A stretch of 64,000 nt of DNA from Methanosarcina barkeri MS (GCF_000970025.1 NZ_CP009528.1:2157168-2221167), one strand, 5' to 3'. Counted from the stretch's first letter, positions 49,800 to 59,926 are shown. Notes: generated from the sequence alone by a model not told the origin. Numbers and translations are program-made.

Positions 49800-50319
49800 A
49801 ATTTTTCCTCCTTAACCTCAGGAGGCAGAATCAGGTAAGCTTAAATATACGCAAAGCTAACGCTAACTTATGCCCCCGGGCACAATGGGGTTCAAATTTA
49901 CTTGGAAGGTTCGTTTGAACCCATTAAATGATTACTAACTGCTTTATATAAAACATAAAGTTTTTAACCAGATCTTCAAACAATTACCAAAAAGAGCTTG
50001 ATCCGGAAGCGGAAGAATATATTTATAACACCGTTGAAGAGTTATCTCTAAGCTGGGTTGCCTTGTGGGAACTTGTTTATGTTTTTTTCTACGGGTGATG
50101 GTCTATTGTGCAAAAAAGAAACATTTACAGAAAATTTTTCAGCATAAATATAAATGTCACACTTGGTCACAGTACAGGGCAAAATTGAAAGATTCCTGTT
50201 TCTCACCAAATGGAAGCTATAGTTTAGGGATCCATAATTTTCCGGATAAAGGCTAATTGCATTGCGGGCTGGTAGCCGGAAAGATCTGGAATCTGAATTA
50301 AAAGCGAAATTTCAAATTT
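49800..50319. other. Intergenic region with hairpin at 49884-49925
   Basis: The hairpin pairs aatggggttcaaa with tttgaacccatt around a 17-base loop. A small + frame (50065-50256) is probably not coding. Nothing else is supported. Confidence 0.5.
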
Positions 50320-51351
50320 TTATTCGAATATCCGTGCGTCCACAACCACATGCAGAACCCCAGGAGAGTACTTTTTTATTCTGTGGGTTTCCAGAATCTC
50401 AACTTTCTTTCCCAGGGCACAGGCAGCTTTTTCTATCCTTTCCTGGGGTCTGATTCTGGCAAGACTTTCCGGAACTGTTTCATGATAGTGCAGAATTCCC
50501 CCGCTTTTTTTCAGGGCCTTTATAGCCGGCTCAAGATAGTAGTGTGTTGTTCCTACATAACCCATAAGCACGCGGTCGGCTGTTCCTTCAGGAGCAAACT
50601 TTGAGCAGTCTCCACAGATGGGAACAAAGATCTCTTCTACCTTATTTAGCTTGATGTTTTCCTTCAGATAGGCAAAAGACTCAGGATTAATTTCGATCCC
50701 AATAATCTTTTTTGGCCTGGAATGCACAGCCATAGGAATTGAAAAATATCCTATTCCTGCAAACATATCCACAACAATTTCTCCTTCTCCTAACTTACTC
50801 ATTCGCTTTCTTTCTTCAAGGTTGCCTTTGGAGTACATTACCTTTGTTACATCCTGCTTAAAAAAGCAGCCGTGTTCCTTGTGGATGGTTTCGGTTTCGC
50901 TGCCGAGAAGGAGTTCTCTTTTTGGCTGGCGGAACTGCCCTTGGATCCCAAAATCCCTTACAACGGTCCTGCATCTGGGGTACATTGAGAGTAAAGCCTC
51001 AGCTATCTTCATTTTTTTATCTTCCAGAATTTCAGGGATGCCAACTATTATTATATCTCCCAGAATCTGCCAGCCCGACGGGACAGATGCAAGTTCAGTT
51101 TCGGAAAGAAAACCTTTAAGGGACTCTTTGAGAGAGTTGGGCTTTTTAAGGAATTCCGGATTTTCCTGTTCAATAACCGGGAAATCTTCTATTTTTCCTC
51201 CTGCAACTTCGGTGACAGGAATTTCAAGAAAAGTTCCTTCTATAGTCTGAAGTTTTCGGATTTTTCTTGCAGTGTCCAGAAATTTTTCATTAACGGCTTT
51301 TTCCCTGATTTCTTCCCCTTTTTTCGGGGGAATCCTGATTACTCCGTACAT
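50320..51351 (-). CDS. tRNA wybutosine-type methyl/acp-transferase (TRM5/TYW2 family)
   Basis: 343 aa SAM-dependent enzyme of the class I Rossmann Trm5/Taw2 family. Seen: KQDVTKVMYSKGNLEERKRM, the SAM site VVDMFAGIGYFSIPMAVHS (about 205-225), IIGIEINPESFAYLKENIKL, and LMGYVGTTHYYLEPAIKALK followed by HYHETVPE. The MGYVGTTH region instead of NPP/NLP favours Taw2 (transfer of the aminocarboxypropyl group in tRNA-Phe wybutosine synthesis) rather than Trm5 m1G37 methylation. Single gene; ATG 51351. Confidence 0.85.
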   Translation of the reverse strand: MYGVIRIPPKKGEEIREKAVNEKFLDTARKIRKLQTIEGTFLEIPVTEVAGGKIEDFPVIEQENPEFLKKPNSLKESLKGFLSETELASVPSGWQILGDIIIVGIPEILEDKKMKIAEALLSMYPRCRTVVRDFGIQGQFRQPKRELLLGSETETIHKEHGCFFKQDVTKVMYSKGNLEERKRMSKLGEGEIVVDMFAGIGYFSIPMAVHSRPKKIIGIEINPESFAYLKENIKLNKVEEIFVPICGDCSKFAPEGTADRVLMGYVGTTHYYLEPAIKALKKSGGILHYHETVPESLARIRPQERIEKAACALGKKVEILETHRIKKYSPGVLHVVVDARIFE

Positions 51352-51666
51352 TGGAATTTATGGATAGCATGCATAGGATTAATGTTTTTTGTCTGAACTC
51401 TTTATGAATCTATTACATAATCAATAAGGGGTGACTTGAAATTTATGTTACATTTTGAAAAATTGAATAAATAAAAAAAGTATACCGATACAATTCTTTA
51501 TTTTTTTAAAAGTTTTCTGTAGCAGGAAAAATATTACAGGTAAATCAATTGTCTAAGTAGTCATAATTATTATTTTCATCAATTCGGGGTGAAGCTGACT
51601 ATTTTATTTGACTATTTTCTGAACGCGGGTTGTTTTTTAAAAATATATTGGGAAGGAGAAGGCTCA
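51352..51666. other. Intergenic region between divergent genes
   Basis: A+T-rich, no gene. Contains the Shine-Dalgarno-like ggaaggagaagg just before 51667. Confidence 0.45.
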
Positions 51667-51999
51667 ATGTTTATATGTGAGTGTGAAAAATTAATAAGGG
51701 GAAAACTACGAGAAGATACATTCAAAGATTATATTGAAATATCCCAAAATCCATCTACAAGGACGATAGGACATAAGAACCGCAGGCTCATTTTTAATTT
51801 TGTGGATGGAAACTGGCCAAAGAAATACTCTTCAAAAAAGGAGTTAAAAATTCTGGCGGCAAACTTTGCGAAAAGCAATAACCTACATCCCGAAAAAGTC
51901 GAAAAATTTTTCCACGAGGGAGACAGGCTTAAGTCTCATGGAAAATTTTCAGATGCTCAGATTCTCTTATATGCATATCACAGCATTATTGAGTTTTGA
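51667..51999 (+). CDS. Small hypothetical protein
   Basis: 110 aa from ATG 51667 (MFICECEKLIRGKLREDTF), preceded by a strong GGAAGGAGAAGG. Charged and helical, with FNFVDGNWPKKYSSKKELK and a C-terminal helical part (FAKSNNLHPEKVEKFFHEGD). I do not recognise the family. An in-frame start at 51589 would add an unlikely hydrophobic leader. No operon partner. Confidence 0.6.
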   Translation: MFICECEKLIRGKLREDTFKDYIEISQNPSTRTIGHKNRRLIFNFVDGNWPKKYSSKKELKILAANFAKSNNLHPEKVEKFFHEGDRLKSHGKFSDAQILLYAYHSIIEF

Positions 52000-52047
52000 G
52001 TTTCGCAGTGTGCTTAATTAGCATAAAAGTAGATGAGGATATCTTCC

Positions 52048-53496
52048 TCACGTGCTCTCCTCAGTTCCTTTTTCCGTTATTGCAAATATTTCACTAATTA
52101 TTTTTATTCGTTCATCAACTGAGAATATCTCGGTCTCAACAATCTTCCTCTTTTGAACTTCTCCTTTTTTATATCCAGTTTCATCTTCGTACATCTCATC
52201 ATTCGTAATAAGATGCCATATTATCTTTGCAATTTCCTTGCCAAGGCAATTATTGCCTTGGCATGTCCAATTGACTTCTTTTTTCTGTTAAAAAACTCTT
52301 TTAACCTGCTATTTTTCGTTCTTGCTGCTGCTTGAGAAATCTGTGTTAGAATCCATTTTGCTCTCTTTGCTCCTCTCTTTGTGATTCTTCCGTTGTGATA
52401 TTTATCTGCAGATTGATACACATTAGGAACCAGACCAAGCCCGGAAGCAAGCTTATCTCCAGAAGAAAAATCCTTAAAGTTGCCTATCTCAGCAAGTAGA
52501 ATTGCAGCACCAAGTTCTCCTATGCCAGGAACTGACATTAAAATCTCCATTTCCCTTTTATACTTTTGATAAGCATAATTGAAAATTTCTTGTAACTATT
52601 CAGCCTATCAAAACATGTCTGAGGATAGTGATTCTACTATAACTAAATAATCCGAAAAATAACTTATGAACAATGAAAAATGTAGTCAATCGCCAATAAT
52701 CAAAGAAAATCAATTGACAGAAATTTGTCTATTGAATTTTAGTAAAGATGGCTATTGATGTTGTTTTCTCGGAGCTGAATAGTTACAATTTCTTTTTCTA
52801 AAGCTTCAATCTCATCATCAAGACTCGTTATGAGTTTCAGACAGATCTGAAGTCTGAATGCAGCACTTTGAGAAATTTCTCGATCAAGAATTTTTCTTAT
52901 CTGAGCAGCTTTTTTCCGAACATTTGGAGAGAGGCTTGCTATAATATGATCAACACTCTTACCTAAAGAGATTCCTGATAAGATCATTCTGCCATTCTTG
53001 CCAAAAATATCTGTCAGCGCATTATTCAGGTTTAACATTTCAGAGGTAAGAATTGAATGAGCTTTATTTTTTATATCGGTTCTTTTTTGTACAAGTGTTA
53101 ATCGAAGTCGAACATATGATCTAAAATCTCTCTGATCCTTTGGGAAAACTCTTGATGGCTGAATCATATTATTAAGTGCAAGTTGTGCAATGACTTCTGA
53201 GTCTATCTTATCTGTTTTTTATGGGTAAATACCTTCATATCTCGAGCATTTCCAACTATTACAGGTAGATAATTTATCAATGAATCATGAATCGGAACCC
53301 AGAAATCACTTGTTGATTCACATGCAACAACATTACATTTTTCTGATATTACCCAATTCTTAAGGGCTAAAATTCCCTCATCATCTCTGTTAAAACGTTG
53401 CTGTTGTTTTTCACCAGATCGACTGAGAATTGTAGCAATGAAAAAGAGTTTGTGAATGTCTAAACCGCAAGATTTGTTTATGACTTCAATCATCAA
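52048..53496 (-). pseudogene. IS110-family transposase, broken
   Basis: DEDD recombinase of the IS110 family. The N-terminal RuvC-like domain (SCGLDIHKLFFIATILSR; CNVVACESTSDFW; VIVGNARDMKVFTHKK) breaks at a one-base deletion in an A run (about 53217). The next frame continues IDSEVIAQLALNNMIQPSRV. A 195-bp MITE interrupts at 52592-52786. The C-terminal Tnp domain follows (LMSVPGIGELGAAILLAEIG; GLGLVPNVYQSADKYHNGRI), with another one-base shift at about 52235 before KEIAKIIWHLITNDEMYEDE. At least three lesions; not functional. Confidence 0.9.
52592..52786. mobile_element. 195-bp IS66-derived MITE inside the IS110 gene
   Basis: The ends GTAACTATTCAGC...GCTGAATAGTTAC are the same 13 bases as the termini of the IS66-type element at 40223-41824. 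An 8-bp target duplication aatttctt is present on both sides (52584-52591 and 52787-52794). No coding capacity. Probably mobilised in trans by the IS66-type transposase. Confidence 0.93.
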
Positions 53497-53520
53497 ATAA
53501 TATCACCCAATTTATTTGGA

Positions 53521-53595
53521 CAGTGGAATTGCCTAAAAGGCCAATTTAGCATCCGTGATCAAAGTCACACTTGAGCCTTCGACGGCAATTCACTG
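53521..53595 (-). ncRNA. Candidate IS110 bridge RNA region
   Basis: Directly 5' of the IS110 gene, in its non-coding end, a 75-base segment folds with outer stem cagtg-aattgcc / ggcaatt-cactg and an internal hairpin gtga-tcaaag-tcac. IS110 elements encode a structured guide (bridge) RNA in this position. The strand is taken from the gene; identity is inferred from location and fold only. Confidence 0.4.
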
Positions 53596-53738
53596 ATTAG
53601 TTTTCTGACGGTTTTGAAAAACCAAAATAAGTACAACCTTACTGCCCAAGATAATGATGGAATCTATTGTCAAAAAAGGTTGAGTAAAGTACTTTCATTT
53701 ATTTGTGCCTGTTATTCAATGAATTTCATGTGCGTTTT

Positions 53739-56477
53739 TCAATTCACTTTCCTGATAATCAATTTCTTCACAACCTTCTTCTCATCTTCTCCTCTAACAG
53801 CTTCCTTTCCTTCATTCTCTGAAACTTCAATCCAAAGCCGGAAGTTATAATCGTTGCCAGCTCCAAGGTCTCGAATGCAGATTTCAAGAGGCTTCTTTCT
53901 TGTAGGTTCTTTTTTTCCTCGGAGTTTCTGGTGAAAGGTTTTTGCGGCAGCTTTTTCGGGGGCAGGGGCAGAGATTACTCCAATCATTCCTCCATTTTCG
54001 TCTGTAGCGATGAAGGTTTTTTCCTTTTTCTCCTGTGCTGCTGGAGTTTCTTGTTTTATGGTTTCCCGCCTGAGCTGACGCCTGACCCTGCTCAGAGCAT
54101 CTTCTGTGCTTCTTCTTTCAGGAGCTGGTCTTGAGGTTCTAACTTCAGATAGGTGTTTTTCTTTTCTCTCCGGCGGAATATAAGGAGCTTTTCCAAGGAG
54201 GTCGTGCAGGAGCATGATTGCAGCATGTTTATCAAGAGGCTCGTTATTGTTTCCGCACTTTGGGGACTGAATACAGCTTGGGCAGCCGCTTTCACATGGA
54301 CAGCTCTCTATTGCTTTTAAGGTGCCGTCAAGCACCTCTTCTATAAGGTCGTAACCTTTTTCGGCGTACCCTACACCACCCTTATGACCGTCATAAATGA
54401 ATATCCCGCTTTTGCCTCCAAGATCAGGATGAGACGGTGTGGAAACTCCGCCTACGTCGCTCCTGTCCACAAGCAGGTGAAGAGGATACATTGAAATCAT
54501 CGCGTGCTCTATAGCATGGATCCCGCCTGCAAAATCCAGTTTATGCTCTCCTACAAGCTCCTGCAGCCTGTCCGGAAGCTTGAGCCAGAGAGCCATTGTC
54601 TGGAGGCTGACCGGAGGCATCTCAAGGGAATGGGCGCTCATTACATCATTACTCTGGGTCTGGATTTTCCTGTACCCTATAACCCTGTCCGTTACCTCAA
54701 CTTCCCCAAGCCCCACTTCGACCTCCGACGCGTGCAAAAGCGGCTTTACAGCATAGGTCTCCTGCACAAGCACGGACGAGTCAATCATGGGTTTCGTATA
54801 ATAGGTATCATGCGTTTTTATGGCATGGATTTCCTTCTTTTCATGTTCGATCCTGTTTATATAGTAGGATTCTCCCCTGTGCATATAAACCGCCCCTGGA
54901 TGGCATTCCCTGAATGCAAGGGTTTCCTCAATGTTTTTTTCAATAGGAAAGCGCTTTTCTCCCTCAAAAGCAAGGAGAGAGTAAGTATTATCATCGATTC
55001 CCCGAAGCGAAACGTGTTTGTACGGAAATGGGTCTGTTGAATACTTCAGATCGTCACCTGCAAGCAGGCCTTCGACTTCCAGAAGTTCCACGACTCTTGG
55101 ATACCCTTTACCAAAGAATTTCTCATCTGACGCCTGTAGAGGAATCTCCTTTGCGGCACAGAGCAGGTGCCCTGCAAGGATATACGGATTTTTGGGGTTA
55201 AGCACCGCATTTTCACTGCTTCGTGTAAAAAAGTCGGCTGGGTTTCTCATATAATACTGGTCAAGGGCGTTTGTGCCCGCAACGAGGATAACAAGGCTTT
55301 CATTTCCGCTCCTACCTGCCCTGCCTGCCTGTTGCCTGGCACTCATTACTGTTCCTGGGTAGCCGTCAAGAATACAGGCATCAAGCCCTCCTATGTCTAT
55401 CCCGAGTTCGAGAGCATTTGTGGAAATAACCCCTCGAAGTTCCCCTGAATTCATTTTCTTTTCAATTTCTTCCCTTTCTCTATCAAAGTAACCACTCCTG
55501 TACGGGCAGATGGCAGGAGAGAGATTTCTGCTCCTCAATAGCTCCCTGCAGCTTTTATACATCCTCTCAACTCCCTGCCTGGACCGGGTAAAAACCAGAG
55601 TCTGAAGACCTGCCTGCACAGCTTTTGAAAAAAGTGAGGACGATTCGGAAAAGCTGCTTCTTCTCAGTGTACATCCCTTATTATTCTGATAAAGTGGAGG
55701 GTTCCAGAAAACGAATTGCTGGCTACCCTGAAAAGAGCCGTTATTATCAACAACTGCTGCTTTTCTTCCAATAAGAGTTTCCGTATGGTCTTCCGGATTT
55801 CCGATGGTTGCAGAACAGCAGATGAACTGCGGAGACGCTCCATAGTACTCAGCCACACGCAAAAGCCTCCTGAGCAGGTTTGCCATATTGCTGCCAATAA
55901 CTCCCCGGTAATAATGGCTCTCGTCAACGACTATGAACCTGAGGTTTGAGAAAAAACGCCTCCATAGATGATGCCAGGCAAGAAAGCTCATGTGAATCAT
56001 TTCGGGGTTTGTTAAGACCACATTGGTCTGCCCTTCTCTTACCTTCCTTTTCTCGGCTTCTGAAAGGGCACCTGTATAACGGGCTATGCCTGCACCTGAT
56101 TTTAGTTTCTCTTCAAATTCCAGAAAGGACTTTAACTGGTCATTTACAAGCGCATTTAAAGGGGATATATAAAGGGCAGTTGCTTCAGGTTCATTGAGAA
56201 TAGTTTCGAAAATAGGAATCATGTAAGTAAGTGATTTTCCGCTTGCCGTGGTCGTACAGAGTACTATATCCTTTCCTTCCCGAATTTTTTCTATAGCCTC
56301 AACCTGATGCACATACAGATCTTCGATTCCGATGCCTGAAAGAGCTGCTTTTACCTGAGGTTTAAGGGTAAGAGGAGCATACAAAGCTTCCCTTGCAGGA
56401 ATTTTCTCATTATGAACGATCTGGTTTTCATAGCGACTGGAAGCTTTTATCTGATATAAAAAGTGAGAAATGTCCAT
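53739..56477 (-). CDS. DEAD/DEAH helicase, Hrq1/MrfA-like, with C-terminal zinc cluster
   Basis: 912 aa superfamily 2 helicase. The RecA1 domain has the Walker A TTASGKSLTYMIPI (about 78-92) and DESHYYRGVIG box; SATIGNPEDH marks motif III; the RecA2 domain has TNALELGIDIGGLD and QQAGRAGRSGNESL. The C-terminal DUF1998/MZB domain contains ESCPCESGCPSCIQSPKCGN (four-Cys zinc site). Homologues (yeast Hrq1, Bacillus MrfA) act in DNA crosslink or mitomycin damage repair with 3'-5' polarity. The last about 120 residues are charged, family-variable. ATG 56477. Confidence 0.93.
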   Translation of the reverse strand: MDISHFLYQIKASSRYENQIVHNEKIPAREALYAPLTLKPQVKAALSGIGIEDLYVHQVEAIEKIREGKDIVLCTTTASGKSLTYMIPIFETILNEPEATALYISPLNALVNDQLKSFLEFEEKLKSGAGIARYTGALSEAEKRKVREGQTNVVLTNPEMIHMSFLAWHHLWRRFFSNLRFIVVDESHYYRGVIGSNMANLLRRLLRVAEYYGASPQFICCSATIGNPEDHTETLIGRKAAVVDNNGSFQGSQQFVFWNPPLYQNNKGCTLRRSSFSESSSLFSKAVQAGLQTLVFTRSRQGVERMYKSCRELLRSRNLSPAICPYRSGYFDREREEIEKKMNSGELRGVISTNALELGIDIGGLDACILDGYPGTVMSARQQAGRAGRSGNESLVILVAGTNALDQYYMRNPADFFTRSSENAVLNPKNPYILAGHLLCAAKEIPLQASDEKFFGKGYPRVVELLEVEGLLAGDDLKYSTDPFPYKHVSLRGIDDNTYSLLAFEGEKRFPIEKNIEETLAFRECHPGAVYMHRGESYYINRIEHEKKEIHAIKTHDTYYTKPMIDSSVLVQETYAVKPLLHASEVEVGLGEVEVTDRVIGYRKIQTQSNDVMSAHSLEMPPVSLQTMALWLKLPDRLQELVGEHKLDFAGGIHAIEHAMISMYPLHLLVDRSDVGGVSTPSHPDLGGKSGIFIYDGHKGGVGYAEKGYDLIEEVLDGTLKAIESCPCESGCPSCIQSPKCGNNNEPLDKHAAIMLLHDLLGKAPYIPPERKEKHLSEVRTSRPAPERRSTEDALSRVRRQLRRETIKQETPAAQEKKEKTFIATDENGGMIGVISAPAPEKAAAKTFHQKLRGKKEPTRKKPLEICIRDLGAGNDYNFRLWIEVSENEGKEAVRGEDEKKVVKKLIIRKVN

Positions 56478-56799
56478 TTTTTCGGCACCGTTTTATTTTC
56501 TGTCCGGGAAATGTTATTTTTATACTATTTTGCTTTTTTCTTTCCGATTTTTTCGGCTATTCAACACTCTAAAATTCCCTGAACAAGAAAATGCAAGAAA
56601 CTTTCTGCACAGCTTTTTTATGCCTTTCACATTTTTTTCTGTGGCCTTTCATATCTATTTCTGTATGTTTACATCTTTTTCTGCGCATTTCTCTATGATC
56701 AGACAGCCTACTATCCTTTTATTCAAAGCTCTTGCTGGCACCGTCTCATCCAGAGTCACCATCGACATTGTCTTCTTCGATATTATCTTCTTCTATATC
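56478..56799. other. Intergenic region
   Basis: T-rich on the plus strand; a + open frame here (56470-56829) is phenylalanine-rich and low complexity and is not supported as a gene. Probably leader of the helicase gene and terminator of the DUF2207 gene. Confidence 0.45.
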
Positions 56800-58752
56800 T
56801 TATTCTCTATTTATATCTCCGAAACATGATGAAGAGGAGGCATTTTCACAACTGCGTTCTGATATAATATAACTTGAGCTTATAGGATAGAAGCGGCTCT
56901 CTCTTAACTGTTCAGATGGGACGATCAGAGACATATTTTGAAGTAGTTCCTTTGAAATTCCGAGAGAGATAGCATACACCAGATAAGAATCCCAGGTCTC
57001 TATTGATTCAGGAGAATGTTCTTTGAGAGCAGAAAGATCTGTAAGATATTTTTTGAAATTATCACATTGTTTATAGTAAAGGCTTCCTTCGGGGGTCCAG
57101 TGCCCAAATATCTTTATGAACATGCCTGAGCACCTTATAATAACGAACCCGAAAATCCCGATTAAACTGGTCATTACATTTATCTTTGAAGCCAGAGGAA
57201 ACGCCTTTGTAGGGAAAAATCCAGAAATTAGAATATAATAAACAATCGAAGCCATTAGAATGGTTCGGGCAAACCAGTACATATATATGTTTCCTGTGAA
57301 TTGGAAATAGTCATCAAATGCAGTGTATGCTTGAACTTTCTTGTTCCAGGAAGTTAAGAATTGATAGAAACTCTTTCCGCTTTGCAGTTCCTTTTCAAGT
57401 TTTTTCCAGGAGATTTTTCTTTCGGGGGCATGAATTTTTAACAGATAAAGCACATCTTTTTCAAAATCTTCCAGCTCGGATAAACTTCCTTCCGCCTCCG
57501 AATATATTTCATTATTAAGAAGTTCAACCATAAAATCTTTTGACCCGGATTCTGGTATCTGAGACGAATCTGATCCTGGATTATGGGAAGAGTTTAATTC
57601 TGGTTTCTGGAACGGGTCCGATTCTGGATTATGGGAAGAGTCTGATTCTGAAGTATTGGAAGAGTCTGATTCCGGAGTATAGAGTGAGACTAGCTCTTCA
57701 GGTTTTAAATTTCGCAAAGAGATATAGCCACGGTTAACAAGATCCATAACCGTAGCTGTAAATCCGTCTATTGTGGGAATACCCATTTTCCCCATTACAA
57801 TGGCATTTACCACTGCAGGTTTGGAATTATCAGGCACTTCCGTTTCAGCAATTATTTCATAATCGATTTTTTGTTCTCTTCCGTATATATAATATATAAT
57901 TAAAGGAAATATTAGGACAAGGAGTGCAAATAGAAAGGTCTTCCTATAAAGGCTATTTAAGATCAGGTTTTTCTGTTGGTATACATATTCAGTAGCTAAT
58001 ACGTTTTCAAGTCCCCCAGTATCATCTACCTTGACAGGACTAAAACCAGAGGATGCAATTCTTGGGAAGACCGCTCGAACTTCATACCATTGAGTAGAAG
58101 AAATCTCACCTGTCCTTAAACTAATGACATTATTTTCTATATTTGCTTCCTGCGTATAAGCAACCGGATGAGTCCAGTATTGGATTTTGCTTTCGCTTTT
58201 CACCGGAAGTATAACATTTCCTTTAAAGCTCTTCAGAGGTTTTTCCCATTCTCCTCCCCACAACCTATAACTGAATTCAGAAACGTCCCTGTGAAATTTG
58301 ACTGCACCATAGTAATCGTAGGAAATAAAAAGTGTCAATTTTTCCGGAGTAGGATCCGGAAGTTTGCCTATTAACCTGTATCCTTCTGGAATCGACTCAA
58401 ACCTGAGTTTACATGCCTTCTCTGAACAGCGTCCCTTAACATTCCGGATAGAGTCTCCAGGTAACACTTTGAGTTCTCTATGTATATCAATGTGGTCTCC
58501 ATCAAATGCATATGAAACCAATTCCTCAACATGGGTTATCCCGCTGGCATTAACAATTATATTTGTCTCAGCTTTTTCCAGTGAGTATTTTGCGCTGGCT
58601 GAGGATGCCAGGCAGAGAGCAAGCAGCAAAAGAAGAATTGTTTTCAATAGAATTGTTTTCGATAAAATTGTTTTCAATAGCGCAGAATTAAGACTCGCTT
58701 CTATAGCAACTTTGCAAGAAGCATCGAAAAGCTCCAATAAAGTCTCCCCCAA
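56800..58752 (-). CDS. DUF2207 membrane protein
   Basis: 650 aa. A signal sequence or membrane anchor (ILLLLLALCLASSASA, about residues 40-55) is followed by an extracellular DUF2207 domain (YSLEKAETNIIVNASGITHV; KFHRDVSEFSYRLWGGEW), one helix (about 275-295), a cytoplasmic loop with MGKMGIPTIDGFTATVMDLV and GYISLRN, a Ser/Asp/Pro-rich tandem repeat (SESDSSHNPESD, about 365-410), then two more helices (about 490-545) and a cytoplasmic tail. Function unknown in this family. The start is uncertain: the leader MGETLLELFDASCKVAIEAS lacks conservation, and a start at a later ATG-like codon is possible. Confidence 0.85.
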   Translation of the reverse strand: MGETLLELFDASCKVAIEASLNSALLKTILSKTILLKTILLLLLALCLASSASAKYSLEKAETNIIVNASGITHVEELVSYAFDGDHIDIHRELKVLPGDSIRNVKGRCSEKACKLRFESIPEGYRLIGKLPDPTPEKLTLFISYDYYGAVKFHRDVSEFSYRLWGGEWEKPLKSFKGNVILPVKSESKIQYWTHPVAYTQEANIENNVISLRTGEISSTQWYEVRAVFPRIASSGFSPVKVDDTGGLENVLATEYVYQQKNLILNSLYRKTFLFALLVLIFPLIIYYIYGREQKIDYEIIAETEVPDNSKPAVVNAIVMGKMGIPTIDGFTATVMDLVNRGYISLRNLKPEELVSLYTPESDSSNTSESDSSHNPESDPFQKPELNSSHNPGSDSSQIPESGSKDFMVELLNNEIYSEAEGSLSELEDFEKDVLYLLKIHAPERKISWKKLEKELQSGKSFYQFLTSWNKKVQAYTAFDDYFQFTGNIYMYWFARTILMASIVYYILISGFFPTKAFPLASKINVMTSLIGIFGFVIIRCSGMFIKIFGHWTPEGSLYYKQCDNFKKYLTDLSALKEHSPESIETWDSYLVYAISLGISKELLQNMSLIVPSEQLRESRFYPISSSYIISERSCENASSSSCFGDINRE

Positions 58753-58801
58753 TCCTGTATTATATTCTGATAATTATATTATCCAGATATTATTAATACT
58801 T

Positions 58802-58921
58802 GGGTTTAAAATCGGGTTTAAAATCGGGTTTAAAATAGGGTTTAAAATAGGGTTTAAAATAGGGTTTAAAATAGGGTTTAAAATTGGGTTTAAAATTGGG
58901 TTTAAAATTGGGTTTAAAATT
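58802..58921. repeat. 12-bp tandem repeat, 10 copies
   Basis: Ten uninterrupted copies of gggtttaaaatN with an ordered change in the last base (c, then a, then t), indicating stepwise growth. It lies 50 bases upstream of the DUF2207 gene start. The short + frame it gives (FKIG repeats) is not a gene. Confidence 0.95.
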
Positions 58922-59002
58922 GAGTCATTGGTCGTCGGTTAAGGTTTAAAATGCCATTCTTGCCACTGATATTATATAACTCAAATATATTCAATTTATT
59001 TA

Positions 59003-59188
59003 AAACAGTCAGGAACCCTGAAATTTAATGAAGACCAGATGAACTGGCTTTGCATGATTAAAGATTATGTTGCAACTCGCTTCTATCTGGAAATAGATGA
59101 CCTTGATTACACTCCCTTTGATGCCCTTGGCGGGCGAGGTAGAATGTACCAGCTTTTTTGGGACGAGATGAATTCGGTCATCAATTAA
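59003..59188 (+). pseudogene. HsdR (type I restriction) C-terminal remnant
   Basis: An open frame without start codon encodes KQSGTLKFNEDQMNWLCMIK and DDLDYTPFDALGGRGRMYQL ending FWDEMNSVIN. This is the typical C-terminus of type I restriction endonuclease R subunits. The other about 900 residues are gone. Confidence 0.8.
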
Positions 59189-59242
59189 TTAAATGAGGTT
59201 CTGGCGGCGTAAAACAAAAGTAAGTAACTTTTCAGGTTCTTT

Positions 59243-59926
59243 TCAAAAACCTGGAAATAGCTTATATGTTTTATTTTTGTACTCCTCATATTCTGAACCA
59301 AAAGCTTTTTGCAATGCCTCTTCTTCAACATGTATGCGGTACTGATATGCGATTAAGCTTAAGATAAATGCAACAAACGCTCCGAACCAAGTTCCAATTG
59401 ATAGAGCAATCCCTATTAGAGACAACATACCTTCAGTATAGGATGGATGTCGAATATAGCTATACGGTCCATTTGTTACGAGCTTTGCTTTTTCACGAAC
59501 CTGTACCTGTCCAGTAAAATACTTTTCCAGAATCCAGATTGACCATTTGCGGAGTATAATACCAACCGCAATCAAAACAAGTCCCGAATATTGGGAATTT
59601 CCGCCGAATATTCCTGTTTCAGAACCACGTAATGTAAAAGCAATAAAGAGTACTGACCAGACCATCGCGATAATGACCCAACAAGAACCTTTATCTTTAT
59701 TTGTCGTCTGAGAATTCTTCCTGCTAAAAAGAAAGTTTATAATTTCACTTAAGATCCACACACAAAAAAGAATCATGAAAGATGAAACTGCAAATTGAGA
59801 AGGAAACCAATCATCAGGAAAAACTGAGTGGTGTTGCAATTGAGAAATGGTAAATAATACCAAAACAATAGCCATTGAAGTGATTGGGACATCCTCGAAA
59901 ATATGACTACCCAGTGTCTTTTTCAT
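59243..59926 (-). CDS. Isoprenylcysteine carboxyl methyltransferase-like membrane protein
   Basis: 227 aa from MKKTLGSHIFEDV at 59926 (ATG at 59950 is also in frame). Five to six membrane helices and the ICMT/PEMT signature GPYSYIRHPSYTEGMLSLIG with a C-terminal RIHVEEEALQKAFGSEYEEY. The family methylates membrane-bound or lipid substrates using SAM; in archaea the substrate is not established. Located within a cluster of defence-gene remnants. Confidence 0.88.
   Translation of the reverse strand: MKKTLGSHIFEDVPITSMAIVLVLFTISQLQHHSVFPDDWFPSQFAVSSFMILFCVWILSEIINFLFSRKNSQTTNKDKGSCWVIIAMVWSVLFIAFTLRGSETGIFGGNSQYSGLVLIAVGIILRKWSIWILEKYFTGQVQVREKAKLVTNGPYSYIRHPSYTEGMLSLIGIALSIGTWFGAFVAFILSLIAYQYRIHVEEEALQKAFGSEYEEYKNKTYKLFPGF

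Noticed and set aside
56470-56829. 119-codon plus-strand frame
   Set aside because: Phe/Ser-rich sequence from T-rich DNA overlapping both flanking genes; no homology recognised.
58364-58942. Plus-strand frame with FKIG repeats
   Set aside because: Generated by the 12-bp array and by the antisense of the DUF2207 gene.
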